This document shows, piece by piece, positions 1 to 11,034 of a DNA stretch of 64,000 nt; position 1 is the first letter of the stretch; the number at the start of each line of letters is the position of its first letter. The notes beneath the pieces are model-generated. The model was not told the DNA's origin. It was given only the letters and a program-made list of their open reading frames with translations, and did not search any database. The stretch spans positions 806,001 through 870,000 of the forward strand of contig CAWCBA010000010.1 of NCBI GenBank assembly GCA_963793675.1, written 5' to 3'. The position numbers and the translations under genes are program-made. The DNA comes from RPQJ01 sp963793675 (GTDB lineage: Bacteria; Pseudomonadota; Gammaproteobacteria; Steroidobacterales; Steroidobacteraceae).

Positions 1-564
1 CTGTGGCAGGTGATGCTGCCGAATGGCGCCCCGGAATTTGCGAACCTGACCGAATTCCTGCCCGCCGGCGCGCGCTCGGCCCTGCAGGGCGTGCGGTTCA
101 TGGGCACGCAGATCAACCCGACGCTGGCCTGGGCCGACATCGAACGCATGCGCAGCCGCTGGAAGGGCAAGCTGGTGCTGAAGGGAATCCTCTGCGTCGA
201 GGACGCGAAGCGCAGCGTGGAGGCGGGCGCCGACGGCATCGTGCTCTCGAACCACGGTGGACGGCAGCTCGATTCGTGCGCGACGGGCATCGAACTCGTC
301 GGCCAGTGCGCGGCGGAGGTGGGCGACCGGCTGTCGATCATCGTCGACGGCGGGTTCCGTCGCGGGTCGGACGTGCTCAAGGCCGTCGCGCTCGGCGCCG
401 ACGCCGTGATGCTGGGACGCGCAGCCCTCTATGGCCTCGCAGCGGGCGGCGAAGCAGGCGTGGCCCATGCGCTCAGCCTGCTGCGCGTCGAGATGGAGCG
501 CGCGATGACGCTGCTCGGCTGTCACACTCTCGACGAGCTCGGTCCGCACCTGATCAGGGCATGA
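1..564 (+). CDS. FMN-dependent alpha-hydroxy-acid dehydrogenase, C-terminal part
   Basis: The reading frame is open from the first base, so the N-terminal half lies outside the window; 187 residues remain. The family oxidises 2-hydroxy acids such as L-lactate or glycolate using FMN in a TIM barrel. Visible hallmarks are the barrel strand LVLKGIL with the FMN-contacting lysine (about nt 181), the motif LSNHGGRQLD with the catalytic histidine and substrate-binding arginine (about nt 247-273), and the phosphate-binding DGGFRRG followed by GADAVMLGR (about nt 349-420). The remaining length fits the C-terminal half of a roughly 380-residue enzyme. The exact substrate (lactate, mandelate or glycolate) cannot be told from this end. 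The quinone oxidoreductase gene starts 16 bp downstream on the same strand, so the two may share a transcript. Confidence 0.9.
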   Translation: MWQVMLPNGAPEFANLTEFLPAGARSALQGVRFMGTQINPTLAWADIERMRSRWKGKLVLKGILCVEDAKRSVEAGADGIVLSNHGGRQLDSCATGIELVGQCAAEVGDRLSIIVDGGFRRGSDVLKAVALGADAVMLGRAALYGLAAGGEAGVAHALSLLRVEMERAMTLLGCHTLDELGPHLIRA

Positions 565-580
565 TTGCGATGGAGTCCCG

Positions 581-1560
581 ATGAAAGCGCTCGTCTGCCA
601 TGCACTCACCGGCATCGAAGGTCTGCGGCTCGAGCACGATTGGCCTGAGCCCGCGCTCACGCCGGGATCGGTGCTGATCGAGGTTGCAGCGACGGCGCTG
701 AATTTTCCCGACGTGCTGATGCTGCGCGGGCTGTACCAGGAGCGGCCGCCGCTGCCGTTCATACCGGGTCTCGAGCTCGCGGGAGTGATAGCCGCGGTCG
801 GCGAGGGCGTGACGCGTCACAAGGTGGGCGATCGCGTCGTCGCATACTCGGGGGGCGCCGCCGCCGCGGAACGCGCCGTCGTCCGGCAGGAGCGCTTGCT
901 GCCGCTGCCCTCGACGCTCGGCTTCGAACAGGCGAGCGGCATCTGTCTCACCTACTTCACGAGCTACCACGCGCTGAAGCAACGCGCGCAACTGGCGGCT
1001 GGCGAGACGATGCTGGTGCTGGGTGCGGCCAGCGGCGTCGGCACGACCGCCATCGAACTGGCCAAGCAGATGGGCGCGCAGGTGATCGCCGCCGCGAGCA
1101 CCGATGCCAAGCTCGAGGTCGCGCGCGGCATCGGCGCGGACCACCTGATCAACTACTCGACGCAGGACCTGCGCGAGCGGATCAAGGAGATCACTGGCGG
1201 CAAGGGCGTGGACGTCGTCTACGACGCGGTCGGCGGACCGTATGCCGAGCCGGCGGTGCGCAGCCTGGCGTGGAAGGGACGGTATCTCGTGGTCGGTTTC
1301 GCGGCGGGCGACATCCCGAAGATCCCGATGAACCTGCTGTTGTTGAAGGGAGCGGCCCTGGTGGGCGTGTTCTTCGGCAGCTTCGCGCAGCGCGAGCCGC
1401 AGGTGCAGCTGCAGAACGTGCGCGAACTGTGGCAGCTGTTCGAGGCCGGCAAGCTGCAGCCGGTGGTGGGCGAGGTCCACCCGCTGGCCGACTATGCGCA
1501 GGCCTTCGCCTCGCTGGAACAGCGTCGTGCCGTTGGGAAGTGGTGCTGCGCACCACTTGA
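581..1560 (+). CDS. NADPH:quinone oxidoreductase family protein (zinc-independent MDR), frameshift near the 3' end
   Basis: Medium-chain dehydrogenase/reductase of the quinone oxidoreductase type. The N-terminal GroES-like domain (ALNFPDVLMLRGLYQ, FIPGLELAGV) is followed by a Rossmann domain with the NADPH loop GAASGVGTTAIELAK at about residues 147-161. No structural or catalytic zinc cysteines are visible, as expected for the QOR branch. The frame is clean to about nt 1538. There a single base appears to be missing in gggaagtggtg: restoring one G gives the usual C-terminus AVGKVVLRTT ending at the TGA at 1560. Without it the frame runs on for 66 residues into unrelated sequence. I treat this as a sequencing indel. 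The start ATG lies 16 bp after the upstream dehydrogenase gene. The next gene is convergent. Confidence 0.88.
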
Positions 1561-1626
1561 GGGTAGCGGACGGGGGCTAGGGGTCAGCCGGAGGACCGAC
1601 TGGTCCCGTCCGGTGAATCCCCTGCT

Positions 1627-3537
<1,911 letters not shown>

Positions 3538-3659
3538 GGGAAGGCTGTCACAGGAGGGGCGCGCATTCTCCCACTTTGGCGGGAAGGGGCGAAGTGCGGC
3601 ACAATTCACGACCAGTCAGCTTGCCCGGCCGTCCGCCGGGCCCCGGAGTCACCGATCCG

Positions 3660-5055
3660 ATGTCCCGTATCCGTTCAGCATTGGCGCTCGTCGCGCTGGG
3701 CTTTTTTGCCGTTGCCGGCCATGCCCAGACGACCCCCGCCGTTTCGACGATCGTCGCATTCAGCCTCTCGAACCCTGTCGGCAACCTCGTGCAAGGCGCA
3801 GACGGCGCCTTGTACGGCGTCGCGAGCGCGGCCACGTCGGTCGCCGGCGGCGTCATTTACCGCACGACGCTCGACGGCTCGGACGTCCGCACGCTGTATC
3901 AACTCAAGGCGGACGATGCGCTGGCACCGGCCGGCGGCCTGATGCTGGCCAGCGATGGCCTGCTGTACGGCACTACCAAGTTCGGCAGGGCCGGGGAACT
4001 CGACGGGGCAGGCACGATCTTCAGGATCGCGGCGGACGGCACCGGCTTCCAGATCATCCACCGGTTCGCGGCGATCACGTCGACGAACCAGGACGTCAAC
4101 GTAATCAACACCGACGGCGCGTACCCGGAGGCGGAACTGGTCGAAGGCGCTGACGGCTACCTGTACGGTGCGACACGCGCCGGAGGCCCGAACGGCACCG
4201 GCACGATCTTCAAGGTCGCGCGCGACGGCACGGATTTCAAAGCTGCTGTACAGCTTTTCCGCGGCGACCTCCGGCACCACCACCGGCCTCACCGTGACGG
4301 TCGACGGTGCGGCGCCGACGGGTCCGCTGGTGGCGGGCACCGACAACCTGTTTTACGGCACGACCTCGCAGGGCGGCACGAACGGCCGCGGCACGGTCTT
4401 CCGCATCGCCTTCGACGGCACGGGTTTCGAGGTCCTCCATCACTTCAGCGCGACCACCACCAACACGACGACGGGCCTGCTGGAGAACGCGGACGGAGCC
4501 ACCCCGCTCGGGGGCCTGATCGACGGTGGCGACGGCTTCTTCTACGGCATGACCGCGCAGGGCGGCAGCGCCGGCAACGGCGTCATTTTCGCGATCCCGG
4601 CGGATGGCTCGACGTTCACCGTGCTGCATTCCTTCAGCGGTGCGGATGGCGCGCGTCCGGTCGCGGAACTGATGGTGTCGAGCAGCGGCAAGCTCTACGG
4701 CGTGACGTCATCGGGCGGCGTGAATACGGCGGGCACCACGACGACGCTCGGGACGATTTTCTCGATCGACCGGGCGGGCACCAATTTCACCGGGCTCTAC
4801 AGCTTCGATGGCAAGAACGGCTCGGTGCCGTCGAGCAGGTTGCTCGAGACGGCCACCGGCGTATTCGTCGGCATCGCCACCGCTACCGGCAATTGCAGCT
4901 ACGGCACCATGTTCCGCTACAGCCTGGCGGGCGACACCGTGGCCGGCAACGTACGGTGCGGCCAGAAGAAGAACAACAGTGGTGGCGGCTCCGCTGGGTT
5001 TGCCGTGCTCCTGCTGTTCGCCGGGCTCGGCCTGCTGAGGCGCTGGGCAGCCTGA
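3660..5055 (+). CDS. Secreted GloVer-repeat protein with C-terminal GlyGly-CTERM-like anchor, frameshifted
   Basis: The protein starts with a signal peptide (charged MSRIR, then ALALVALGFFAVAGHAQ) and is built of tandem repeats of about 55-60 residues. Each has the pattern G-LYGTT-GG-GTIFR-DG-LHxF, the GloVer repeat known from extracellular beta-propeller-like proteins. Six to seven copies are visible. The C-terminus has a glycine-rich stretch (SGGGSAG), one hydrophobic helix and a short basic tail (LLRRW), the architecture of a rhombosortase-processed GlyGly-CTERM signal. One extra A in tttcaaagctg near nt 4238 breaks the frame: removal gives the continuous GTDFKLLYSF repeat. The protein is therefore probably exported and transiently anchored. 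Its function is unknown. The oxidoreductase gene follows after 26 bp. Confidence 0.8.
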
Positions 5056-5081
5056 CCATTCGCAAACGCAGGGGGAAGGCG

Positions 5082-7334
5082 ATGGCCAGCGAGGGATTGC
5101 ATCACCGGACCTGCTGCCTCTGCGAGGCGATGTGCGGCATCCTGATCGAGCACCGCGACGGCGAGGTGCTCTCGATCAAGCCGAATCGCGACGACGTCCT
5201 GAGCCGCGGACACATCTGCCCGAAGGCCGTCGCACTCAAGGACCTGCACGAGGACCCCGACCGGTTGCGCACGCCGCTGCGGCGCACGGCAGACGGCTGG
5301 GAGGAAATCTCCTGGGCCGCGGCATTCGACGAGATCGCGGCGCGCATCGGCGACATCCGCGCGCGCCACGGCAACGACGCGGTCGCGATCTATGCCGGCA
5401 ACCCGACAGTGCACAACCTGGGCGCGATGCTCGGCGTCGGCGATTTCATCCGCGCCGTGCGCACGAAGAACCTGTATTCCGCGACCAGTGTCGACCAGTT
5501 GCCGCACATGGTCGCGTCATGGGCCTTGTTCGGTCACCAGTTCCTGATGCCCGTACCGGACGTCGATCGCACGCAGCTGTTCGTCTGTATCGGCGGCAAC
5601 CCGGTCGCGTCGGCAGGCTCGATCATGGGCGCCCCCGGTTTCGAGAAACGCATCGACGCACTGCGGGCGCGGGGAGGGCGGTTCGTCGTCATCGATCCGC
5701 GACGCACCGAGTCCGCGGCCATCGCTGACGAATACTTCGGCATCCGGCCAGGCACGGACGTCTATCTGTTGCTCGCGCTGTTGCACGAAGTGTTCAAGCG
5801 GGGTCGGATCGACCTGGCGCACCTTGCGCCGCACATCGACGGCCTCGATGCGCTGCGCCAGGCCGTCCTCGAGTTCGACCCGCAGGCGCTTGCGGCACGT
5901 ACCAGCCTGCCGCTGTCGCGGATCGTCGCGCTCGCGCATGACCTGCTGGCTGAGCCGCGCGCACTGGTCTACGGGCGCGTGGGCGCGTGCACGCAGGAGT
6001 TCGGCGGCCTCACCATGTGGCTCATCTATTGCCTCAATGCGGTGACGGGTCACCTCGATCGCGAGGGCGGCATGATGTTCGCGGAGCCAGCCGTGGACCT
6101 GACACGCGCGTACGGCTCGCGCGGCCACTACGGCAAGTTCCACTCGCGCGTGCGCCAGCTGCCGGAGTTCTCGAACGAGCTGCCCGTGGCGGCGCTGGCG
6201 GAAGAGATCACTACGCCGGGCCAGGGCCAGGTGCGCGCGCTGTTCACGTTCGCGGGCAACCCGGTGTTGTCGACGCCCAACGGTGGACAGCTCGACGCCG
6301 CGCTCGCGCAGCTCGAGTTCATGGTGTCGATCGACCTGTACCTGAACGAATCGTCGCGCCATGCCCATCTCATCCTGCCGCCGTCGAGTCCGCTCGAGCG
6401 CAGCCACTACGACATCGCGTTGAGCGGCTTTGCGGTGCGCAACGTCGCCAAGTATTCGCCGCCGCTGTTCGCGAAACCCGCGGGCTCACTGCACGACCAC
6501 GAAATCCTGGCGCAGATTGCGCAACGCCTGCGCAAGACGCCGGGTTCGGTGTCGGGGCGCATGTCGCAGAAAGTGAAGGATGTGTTGTCGCGGCGACTGG
6601 GTCCCGACGGCACGCTCGACTGGATGCTGAAGACGGGACGTTACGGCGTCCCGAATGCCGGCAAGATGAAGCTGCTGGGCGCGCTGCCCGGCTTCGGTGC
6701 TTTGCGCCAACTCATGCGCGCGCCCGATCGCCGTCCGGTGGGCCTGAGCCTGCAGCGCCTGCTCGATGCGCCGAACGGTGTCGACCTCGGCGCGCTCGAG
6801 ACGGCGTTCCCGCGTCGTCTCGCGACGCCGAACCGTCGCATCGATCTCGCCCCCGCCATGTTCGTCGCGGATCTGGGCCGCGCGGCAGCTGCGCTCGACG
6901 CGCCCGTGCCGTCGCTGTCGTTGATCGGCCGGCGCCACGTGCGCAGCAACAATTCATGGCTGCACAACAGCCAGCGCCTCGTGAAAGGCAAGCCGCGCTG
7001 CACGCTCATGCTGCACCCGGATGACGCGGCTGAGCGAGGCCTCGCCGACGGCGCGATCGCGCGCGTCACCTCGCGCGTGGGGATGGTCGAAGTGGCCGTG
7101 GAAATCACGCCGGACATTGAGCCGGGCGTGGTCAGTCTGCCGCACGGCTGGGGCCACGGGCGTGCCGGTGTGCGGCTCGGCATCGCAAGCGCCAACGCCG
7201 GCGTCAGCATCAACGACCTGGTCGACGACCGCCTTGTTGATCCGCTCACGGGCACGGCGGTACTCAACGGCACGCCGGTCGAGGTCGTCGCGATTCCCCC
7301 GCATGGGATGCTTGCCGGCACGACTGCGGCGTAG
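5082..7334 (+). CDS. Molybdopterin-dependent oxidoreductase with 4Fe-4S cluster (formate dehydrogenase/nitrate reductase superfamily)
   Basis: A 750-residue member of the DMSO-reductase superfamily. The N-terminus carries the 4Fe-4S ligands as C11-x2-C14-x3-C18 with the fourth cysteine at C46 (GHICPKA). It is followed by the molybdopterin domain (IYAGNPTVHNLGAM, VIDPRRTESA) and a C-terminal cofactor-binding domain (SWLHNSQRLVKG, VSLPHGWGHG, SINDLVDD). No Tat signal is visible, so the enzyme is predicted to be cytoplasmic. A GGGGGAAGG ribosome site sits 7 nt before the ATG. No electron-transfer or membrane subunit lies beside it, so its redox partner and substrate cannot be deduced. Family-level assignment is firm; naming it a formate dehydrogenase or nitrate reductase would be a guess. 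Confidence 0.88.
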   Translation: MASEGLHHRTCCLCEAMCGILIEHRDGEVLSIKPNRDDVLSRGHICPKAVALKDLHEDPDRLRTPLRRTADGWEEISWAAAFDEIAARIGDIRARHGNDAVAIYAGNPTVHNLGAMLGVGDFIRAVRTKNLYSATSVDQLPHMVASWALFGHQFLMPVPDVDRTQLFVCIGGNPVASAGSIMGAPGFEKRIDALRARGGRFVVIDPRRTESAAIADEYFGIRPGTDVYLLLALLHEVFKRGRIDLAHLAPHIDGLDALRQAVLEFDPQALAARTSLPLSRIVALAHDLLAEPRALVYGRVGACTQEFGGLTMWLIYCLNAVTGHLDREGGMMFAEPAVDLTRAYGSRGHYGKFHSRVRQLPEFSNELPVAALAEEITTPGQGQVRALFTFAGNPVLSTPNGGQLDAALAQLEFMVSIDLYLNESSRHAHLILPPSSPLERSHYDIALSGFAVRNVAKYSPPLFAKPAGSLHDHEILAQIAQRLRKTPGSVSGRMSQKVKDVLSRRLGPDGTLDWMLKTGRYGVPNAGKMKLLGALPGFGALRQLMRAPDRRPVGLSLQRLLDAPNGVDLGALETAFPRRLATPNRRIDLAPAMFVADLGRAAAALDAPVPSLSLIGRRHVRSNNSWLHNSQRLVKGKPRCTLMLHPDDAAERGLADGAIARVTSRVGMVEVAVEITPDIEPGVVSLPHGWGHGRAGVRLGIASANAGVSINDLVDDRLVDPLTGTAVLNGTPVEVVAIPPHGMLAGTTAA

Positions 7335-7672
7335 CGTCGTCATTTTTCCCCGGCCGGGCGGCCGACGCTCCCCGGGTGAGGTGCATTGCTGCGACGCGTC
7401 TTGAACGAGCCTCGCGGATGCGGGTATACGGGGGCCAAACGGTCCAGACGAATGACCGGGACATCAGTGCAGGCAGGGGATCAGTGAGCGTTCAGTCCGG
7501 CGTTCGCTGACGGCGCGGGGATCAGCTTTTCTCGTCACCTGAGCGACCGGTTCGCGCGTCGTGGGGTTGCGCCCGTACCGGCATGGCTCGGCGCCACGCG
7601 TCCATCGGAGCAGTCATCAAAGTCGATCCGGCACGACTCAATTCGGCCCGAGCTACATTGCGGGGAGGCACG
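7335..7672. other. Intergenic region, no gene seen
   Basis: This 338-bp gap separates the oxidoreductase gene from the MHS transporter gene. I see no convincing reading frame, RNA gene or clear terminator. A GC-rich imperfect palindrome lies at about 7348-7377 but has no T tract. It presumably holds the transporter promoter, which I cannot pinpoint. Confidence 0.4.
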
Positions 7673-9116
7673 ATGAGCAGCGAGAAGGCTACACCCGCTG
7701 TTGCGGTCGACCCCGAGCCGAACGCAGCGCCGGCGCGGTCCCCTTTGCGGCACGCGCTGATGGGCCTCGCCGGCGCCAGCATCGAGTGGTACGACTTCCT
7801 GCTCTATGGCACTGCGGCGGCACTGGTGTTTCCAGCGGTGTTTTTCCCCGCGACCATGCCGCCCTTCGTCGCGCAGATCGCCTCGCTCAGCACCTTTGCC
7901 GTGGGCTTCGTGGCGCGACCGTTTGGTGCGGTGCTGTTCGGGCACATGGGCGACCGGGCGGGGCGCAAGGCAACGCTGGCCGCGGCCCTGGTCCTGATGG
8001 GCGTCGCGACGACGCTCATCGCCTTTCTGCCGCCCTACCAATCGGCGGGCGTGTTCTCGCCAATCGTGCTGGTGTTGCTGCGGCTGCTGCAGGGTCTTGC
8101 CGTCGGTGGTCAATGGGGTGGCGCGGCGCTGCTCGCCACCGAGAGCGCCCCCAGGGGGAGGCGCGGCTGGTACGGCAGCATCGCCCAGGGCGGGCCTACC
8201 GTGGGTGTCATCCTGGCCAACGTTGCCTTCCTTGCGGTCAGCGGTTCGCTGTCGGCCGACGCGTTCCTGTCCTATGGCTGGCGCATTCCGTTCCTGTTGA
8301 GCGTCGCGCTCGTCGGCCTTGGACTGTATGTGCATTTTCGCGTCGAGGAGACGCGAGCCTATCGCAGGCTGCAAATCACCGATCCACCGGCGGCCGACGT
8401 GCCTGCCGACCGTGCGGTCCTGCCAATGAATGCGCGATTGGCCCAGCCGCTGCCACGACGGCCCTCGCCGATCATCGAGGCGCTGCGCCTGTATCCGGGA
8501 CGGATCCTGCTGGCGGCAGGTGTTTTCGTCCCGTGCAACGCGGCTTTCTACCTTGGGATCACATACGTCGTGGCCTATGGTACGAGTGCTGCGGGTCTGC
8601 AGTTGTCGCGCAGCACCATGCTCGGCGCGGTGCTGGTCGCCAGTGTCGTTGCCCTGCCTGCATTGCTGCTGGCTGGCAATCTGTCTGATCGTTATGGGCG
8701 TCGCCGCGTCATCATGACGGGCATCGCGCTGCTGGGTGCATGGGTCTTCGCCTTCTTTGCACTGATCGAGACGCGCGCGTTCCTGTGGATCAGCGTGGCG
8801 CTGGCGGTCTCCGCGGCTTGCAACAGCGTGATCTATGGGCCGCTGGCTGCGATGTTCTCGGAGCTTTTCGATACCCGCGTGCGGTATTCGGCCATGTCGC
8901 TCGCGTATCAGTTCGCGGCGATCGTCGGTAGGCGCCGTCACACCCATCCTCGCAACCAGCCTGTATGCCAGGTATCACACGAACGTGTGGATCGCGACCT
9001 ACATGGCTGCCACCTGCGCCGTGGCCCTGGCATGCGTCATGCGGCTCAGGGAAACCGTCGCGCTAGACCTCGAGGACCAGGGTTCCCTGCCGCTGGCCGT
9101 CGTCGCCAGCGCCTGA
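7673..9116 (+). CDS. MFS transporter, metabolite:H+ symporter (MHS) family, frameshifted
   Basis: A 12-helix major facilitator of the MHS family, which imports organic acids, betaines or osmolytes with protons. Diagnostic sequences are GASIEWYDFLLYGTAAALVF in helix 1, GAVLFGHMGDRAGRK between helices 2 and 3, and GLAVGGQWGGAALLATE in helix 4. A second GNLSDRYGRRRV loop lies between helices 8 and 9. Start: ATG at 7673 with GGGGAGG 5 nt upstream; an earlier in-frame start adds 30 residues without family character. One extra A near nt 8933 (gtcggtaggcgcc) breaks the frame: reading GGT GGC GCC restores QFAAIVGGAVTPILAT and the last helices, ending at the TGA at 9116. The conserved C-terminus after the shift argues for an indel error. 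The substrate is not predictable. Confidence 0.85.
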
Positions 9117-9136
9117 GCACGGACCGACCGGCAGCG

Positions 9137-9166
9137 AAAAGAAAAAGGCTCTCTTTCGAGAGCCTT
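9137..9166 (-). terminator. Intrinsic terminator of ssrA
   Basis: A perfect 9-bp stem (9145-9153 with 9158-9166, AAGGCTCTC paired to GAGAGCCTT) with a 4-nt loop is followed, on the minus strand, by a T-rich tract (TTTCTTTTC). It lies 14 bp beyond the CCA end of tmRNA. It could also weakly stop the converging MHS transporter transcript. Confidence 0.85.
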
Positions 9167-9180
9167 CTTCCCCAGGGGGA

Positions 9181-9535
9181 TGGTGGAGGCGGCGGGAATC
9201 GAACCCGCGTCCGCAAGCCCTACATTCCAGGACCTACATGCTTAGCCGTCTTTTTGATTCTCGTCGTTCACTACCCAAGCGGCAGGGAAGATGACCGACC
9301 AGCTCAGGAACGTTTTAGCGAGCCAGCCCTCAGCACACTGGACACGCGAGCTTGTGAGCGCGTCCCCCGGGTCTGGATGCACAGGCACATGCCAGTCGGG
9401 GGTTAAGCGGGATTAAGCCGCTAGAGCGTAGTTGTCGTCGTTGGCAACTAATAGTTTGCAAGTGGTTTAACGAGGTATCTTGCACCTCGGCATGCACATG
9501 GAGTTTCGCGACCCACGTCGAAACCGGTCGCCCCC
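9181..9535 (-). ncRNA. ssrA: tmRNA (trans-translation RNA)
   Basis: The RNA is both tRNA-like and mRNA-like and rescues stalled ribosomes together with SmpB. The 3' end (plus-strand 9181-9213) is the conserved tRNA-like half with GGxTCGAACCC-type T arm and encoded CCA. The 5' end GGGGGCG at 9535-9529 pairs with CGCCTCC before ACCA to give the 7-bp acceptor stem. The resume codon GCC begins the tag frame at 9445, encoding A-N-D-D-N-Y-A-L-A-A followed by TAA (9445-9413). The tag is identical to the one known from Pseudomonas and close to other Gammaproteobacteria. The gene is downstream of smpB on the same strand and is followed by a strong terminator. Confidence 0.97.
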
Positions 9536-10170
9536 GTGAACAACCCCAGTGTAGGGCCAAAGCAGCTGAATACAAGGGGAGGAAGGGGAGGAAGGGCAGG
9601 AAGGCCAGGAAGGCCAGGAAGGTCAGGAAGGTCAGGATGTGACGCGGTCACTTCTGGCCTTCCTGGCCCTTCCGTCAGCCTCGTAGCGCCGCGGAGCAGG
9701 CGCGATTTCTCGCGCTGCCAGTCGCGGTCCTTCTCGGTGTCGCGCTTGTCGTGCGCCTGCTTGCCCTTCGCCACGCCGATCTCGAGCTTCACCTTGCCCT
9801 GGCTCCAGTACAGCTCGAGCGGCACGATGGTGTGCCCCTTGCGCTCGACTGCGCCGACCAGGCTGTCCAGTTCCCTGCGGTTCAGCAGCAGCTTCCGGGT
9901 GCGAGTCGGGTCCGCCACGATGTGTGTCGACACGGTACGCAGCGGCGTGATGTGCGCGCCGATCAGGAAAGCCTCGCCGTCCTTGATGATCACGTAGCCT
10001 TCGGTGATCTGCGCCTTGCCGGCGCGCAGGCTCTTGACCTCCCAGCCCTGCAGCGCGAGCCCGGCCTCGAGCTTCTCCTCGATGAAATACTCGTACCGCG
10101 CGCGCTTGTTCTGCGCGATCGTGGGGTTCTCGTCGGACTTGCGGTCCTTGTCCTTGCGCGGGGTGGTCAT
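9448..10170 (-). CDS. smpB: SsrA-binding protein SmpB, with abnormal C-terminal extension
   Basis: SmpB binds tmRNA and is needed for trans-translation. Residues 1-160 are typical: NPTIAQNKRARYEYFIEEKLEAG, the RNA-binding WEVKSLRAGKAQITEGYV, HITPLR, and the basic tail DKRDTEKDRDWQREKSRLLR that inserts into the ribosomal mRNA channel. A normal SmpB ends at about this point. Here the frame stays open for 80 more codons, through the 9-bp repeat array (Leu/Pro-rich tripeptide repeats) and into the 5' end of ssrA, overlapping it by 88 bp. The real protein most likely stops near nt 9630-9690; an adjacent frame ends at 9632. A lost stop codon or an indel is the simplest explanation. The start ATG at 10170 is preceded by a purine-poor leader. 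Confidence 0.88.
   Translation of the reverse strand: MTTPRKDKDRKSDENPTIAQNKRARYEYFIEEKLEAGLALQGWEVKSLRAGKAQITEGYVIIKDGEAFLIGAHITPLRTVSTHIVADPTRTRKLLLNRRELDSLVGAVERKGHTIVPLELYWSQGKVKLEIGVAKGKQAHDKRDTEKDRDWQREKSRLLRGATRLTEGPGRPEVTASHPDLPDLPGLPGLPALPPLPPLVFSCFGPTLGLFTGATGFDVGRETPCACRGARYLVKPLANY
9580..9633 (-). repeat. Six-unit 9-bp tandem array upstream of ssrA
   Basis: Six consecutive 9-bp units of form AGGAAGGNC on the plus strand (sense strand of ssrA: GNCCTTCCT). The array ends 44 bp before the tmRNA 5' end. The same unit in the same copy number recurs upstream of yhbY and folP. Because 9 bp equals three codons, it is read through in frame by the smpB reading frame as a repeating (P/A/D)-x-L tripeptide. 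Confidence 0.9.
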
Positions 10171-10244
10171 GGGGGGAATATCGGAGCCGGTCGCGCATTC
10201 TATCCGCCCCGCTTACACTGCGCGCGCCCTGACCGAAATCGACC

Positions 10245-10691
10245 ATGGCCATCCGCGAAATCAAGCGCACCGCGCTCGTCACCTTCACGCCTGAGCAGAT
10301 GTTCGACCTGGTGGTCGACGTCGAGCGTTATTGCGAATTCCTGCCGTGGGTTGCGGGCGCCGAAGTGCACGAAAAGACCGAGCGCGACCTGCAGGCCAGC
10401 CTGACCATGGAACGTGCCGGCATCCGCCAGACTTTCACCACGCGCAACCTCATGCAGCGGCCGGACTGGATGTCGCTCGCACTCGTGAACGGCCCGTTCA
10501 GGCAGCTGGACGGCCTGTGGACGTTCACGGCGATCGGCACGGCCGGCACCAGGATCGTGCTCGACATGAAGTTCGAGTTCGCGAACCCCGTGGCGTCGAT
10601 GCTGTTCGGGCGGGCGTTCGAGCAGAGTGTCGGCGAGCTGATCGATGCGTTCGTGGCGCGCGCCAGGCAAGTCCACGGCGCGGCGTCGTAG
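10245..10691 (+). CDS. ratA: RatA-like START/Coq10 domain protein
   Basis: A 148-residue single-domain polyketide cyclase/START-fold protein. In E. coli RatA was reported to inhibit 70S assembly, and the eukaryotic relative Coq10 binds ubiquinone; which role applies here is unknown. Family sequence is clear: FTPEQMFDLVVDVERYCEFLPWV at residues 15-37, then the SLTMERAGIRQTFTTRN strand and the C-terminal amphipathic helix with GRAFEQSVGELIDAFVARA. The ATG at 10245 gives a full-length protein. The gene is divergent from smpB, the standard arrangement in Gammaproteobacteria, and rnfH follows after 2 bp, implying translational coupling. Confidence 0.95.
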   Translation: MAIREIKRTALVTFTPEQMFDLVVDVERYCEFLPWVAGAEVHEKTERDLQASLTMERAGIRQTFTTRNLMQRPDWMSLALVNGPFRQLDGLWTFTAIGTAGTRIVLDMKFEFANPVASMLFGRAFEQSVGELIDAFVARARQVHGAAS

Positions 10692-10693
10692 CC

Positions 10694-11002
10694 GTGGGCG
10701 AGGGCGCGGCGCAGGTCGAGGTCGTTTTCGCGCTGCCCGATCGGCAAAGGGTCGTGACGTTGGCCCTGCCAGAGGCGGGGCTCACGGCACAGGCGGCCGT
10801 CGAGCGCTCGGGCCTGCTGGACGAATTCCCCGAATTGCGCGACCGGGCACTCGTCCTCGGTATTTACGGGACGGTCTGCGCGCCGGATCGTCCACTGCGT
10901 GATCGGGATCGAGTCGAAGTCTATCGACCGCTCCGCGTCGACCCCCGCGCGCAACGGCGCGAGCGGGCCGCGAAGACGGCACGCAAAAGTCGCAGACGCT
11001 GA
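10694..11002 (+). CDS. rnfH: RnfH family protein (UPF0125)
   Basis: A small ubiquitin-like beta-grasp protein of 102 residues and unknown biochemical function, almost always found behind ratA. Recognised by VEVVFALPDRQRVVTLALPEAG at the N-terminus, LGIYGTVCAPDRPLRDRDRVEVYRPL in the middle and the basic tail. The start is a GTG at 10694, only 2 bp after the ratA stop, so translation is probably coupled. It ends convergent to bamE with a 32-bp gap. Confidence 0.9.
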   Translation: MGEGAAQVEVVFALPDRQRVVTLALPEAGLTAQAAVERSGLLDEFPELRDRALVLGIYGTVCAPDRPLRDRDRVEVYRPLRVDPRAQRRERAAKTARKSRRR

Positions 11003-11034
11003 AAGAACGAGGCGCGGGGCGCCAGCGCCGGGGA

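Noticed and set aside
5082..7334. Specific naming of the molybdenum enzyme as formate dehydrogenase
   Set aside because: No selenocysteine/cysteine active-site evidence or partner subunits were found to support a substrate.
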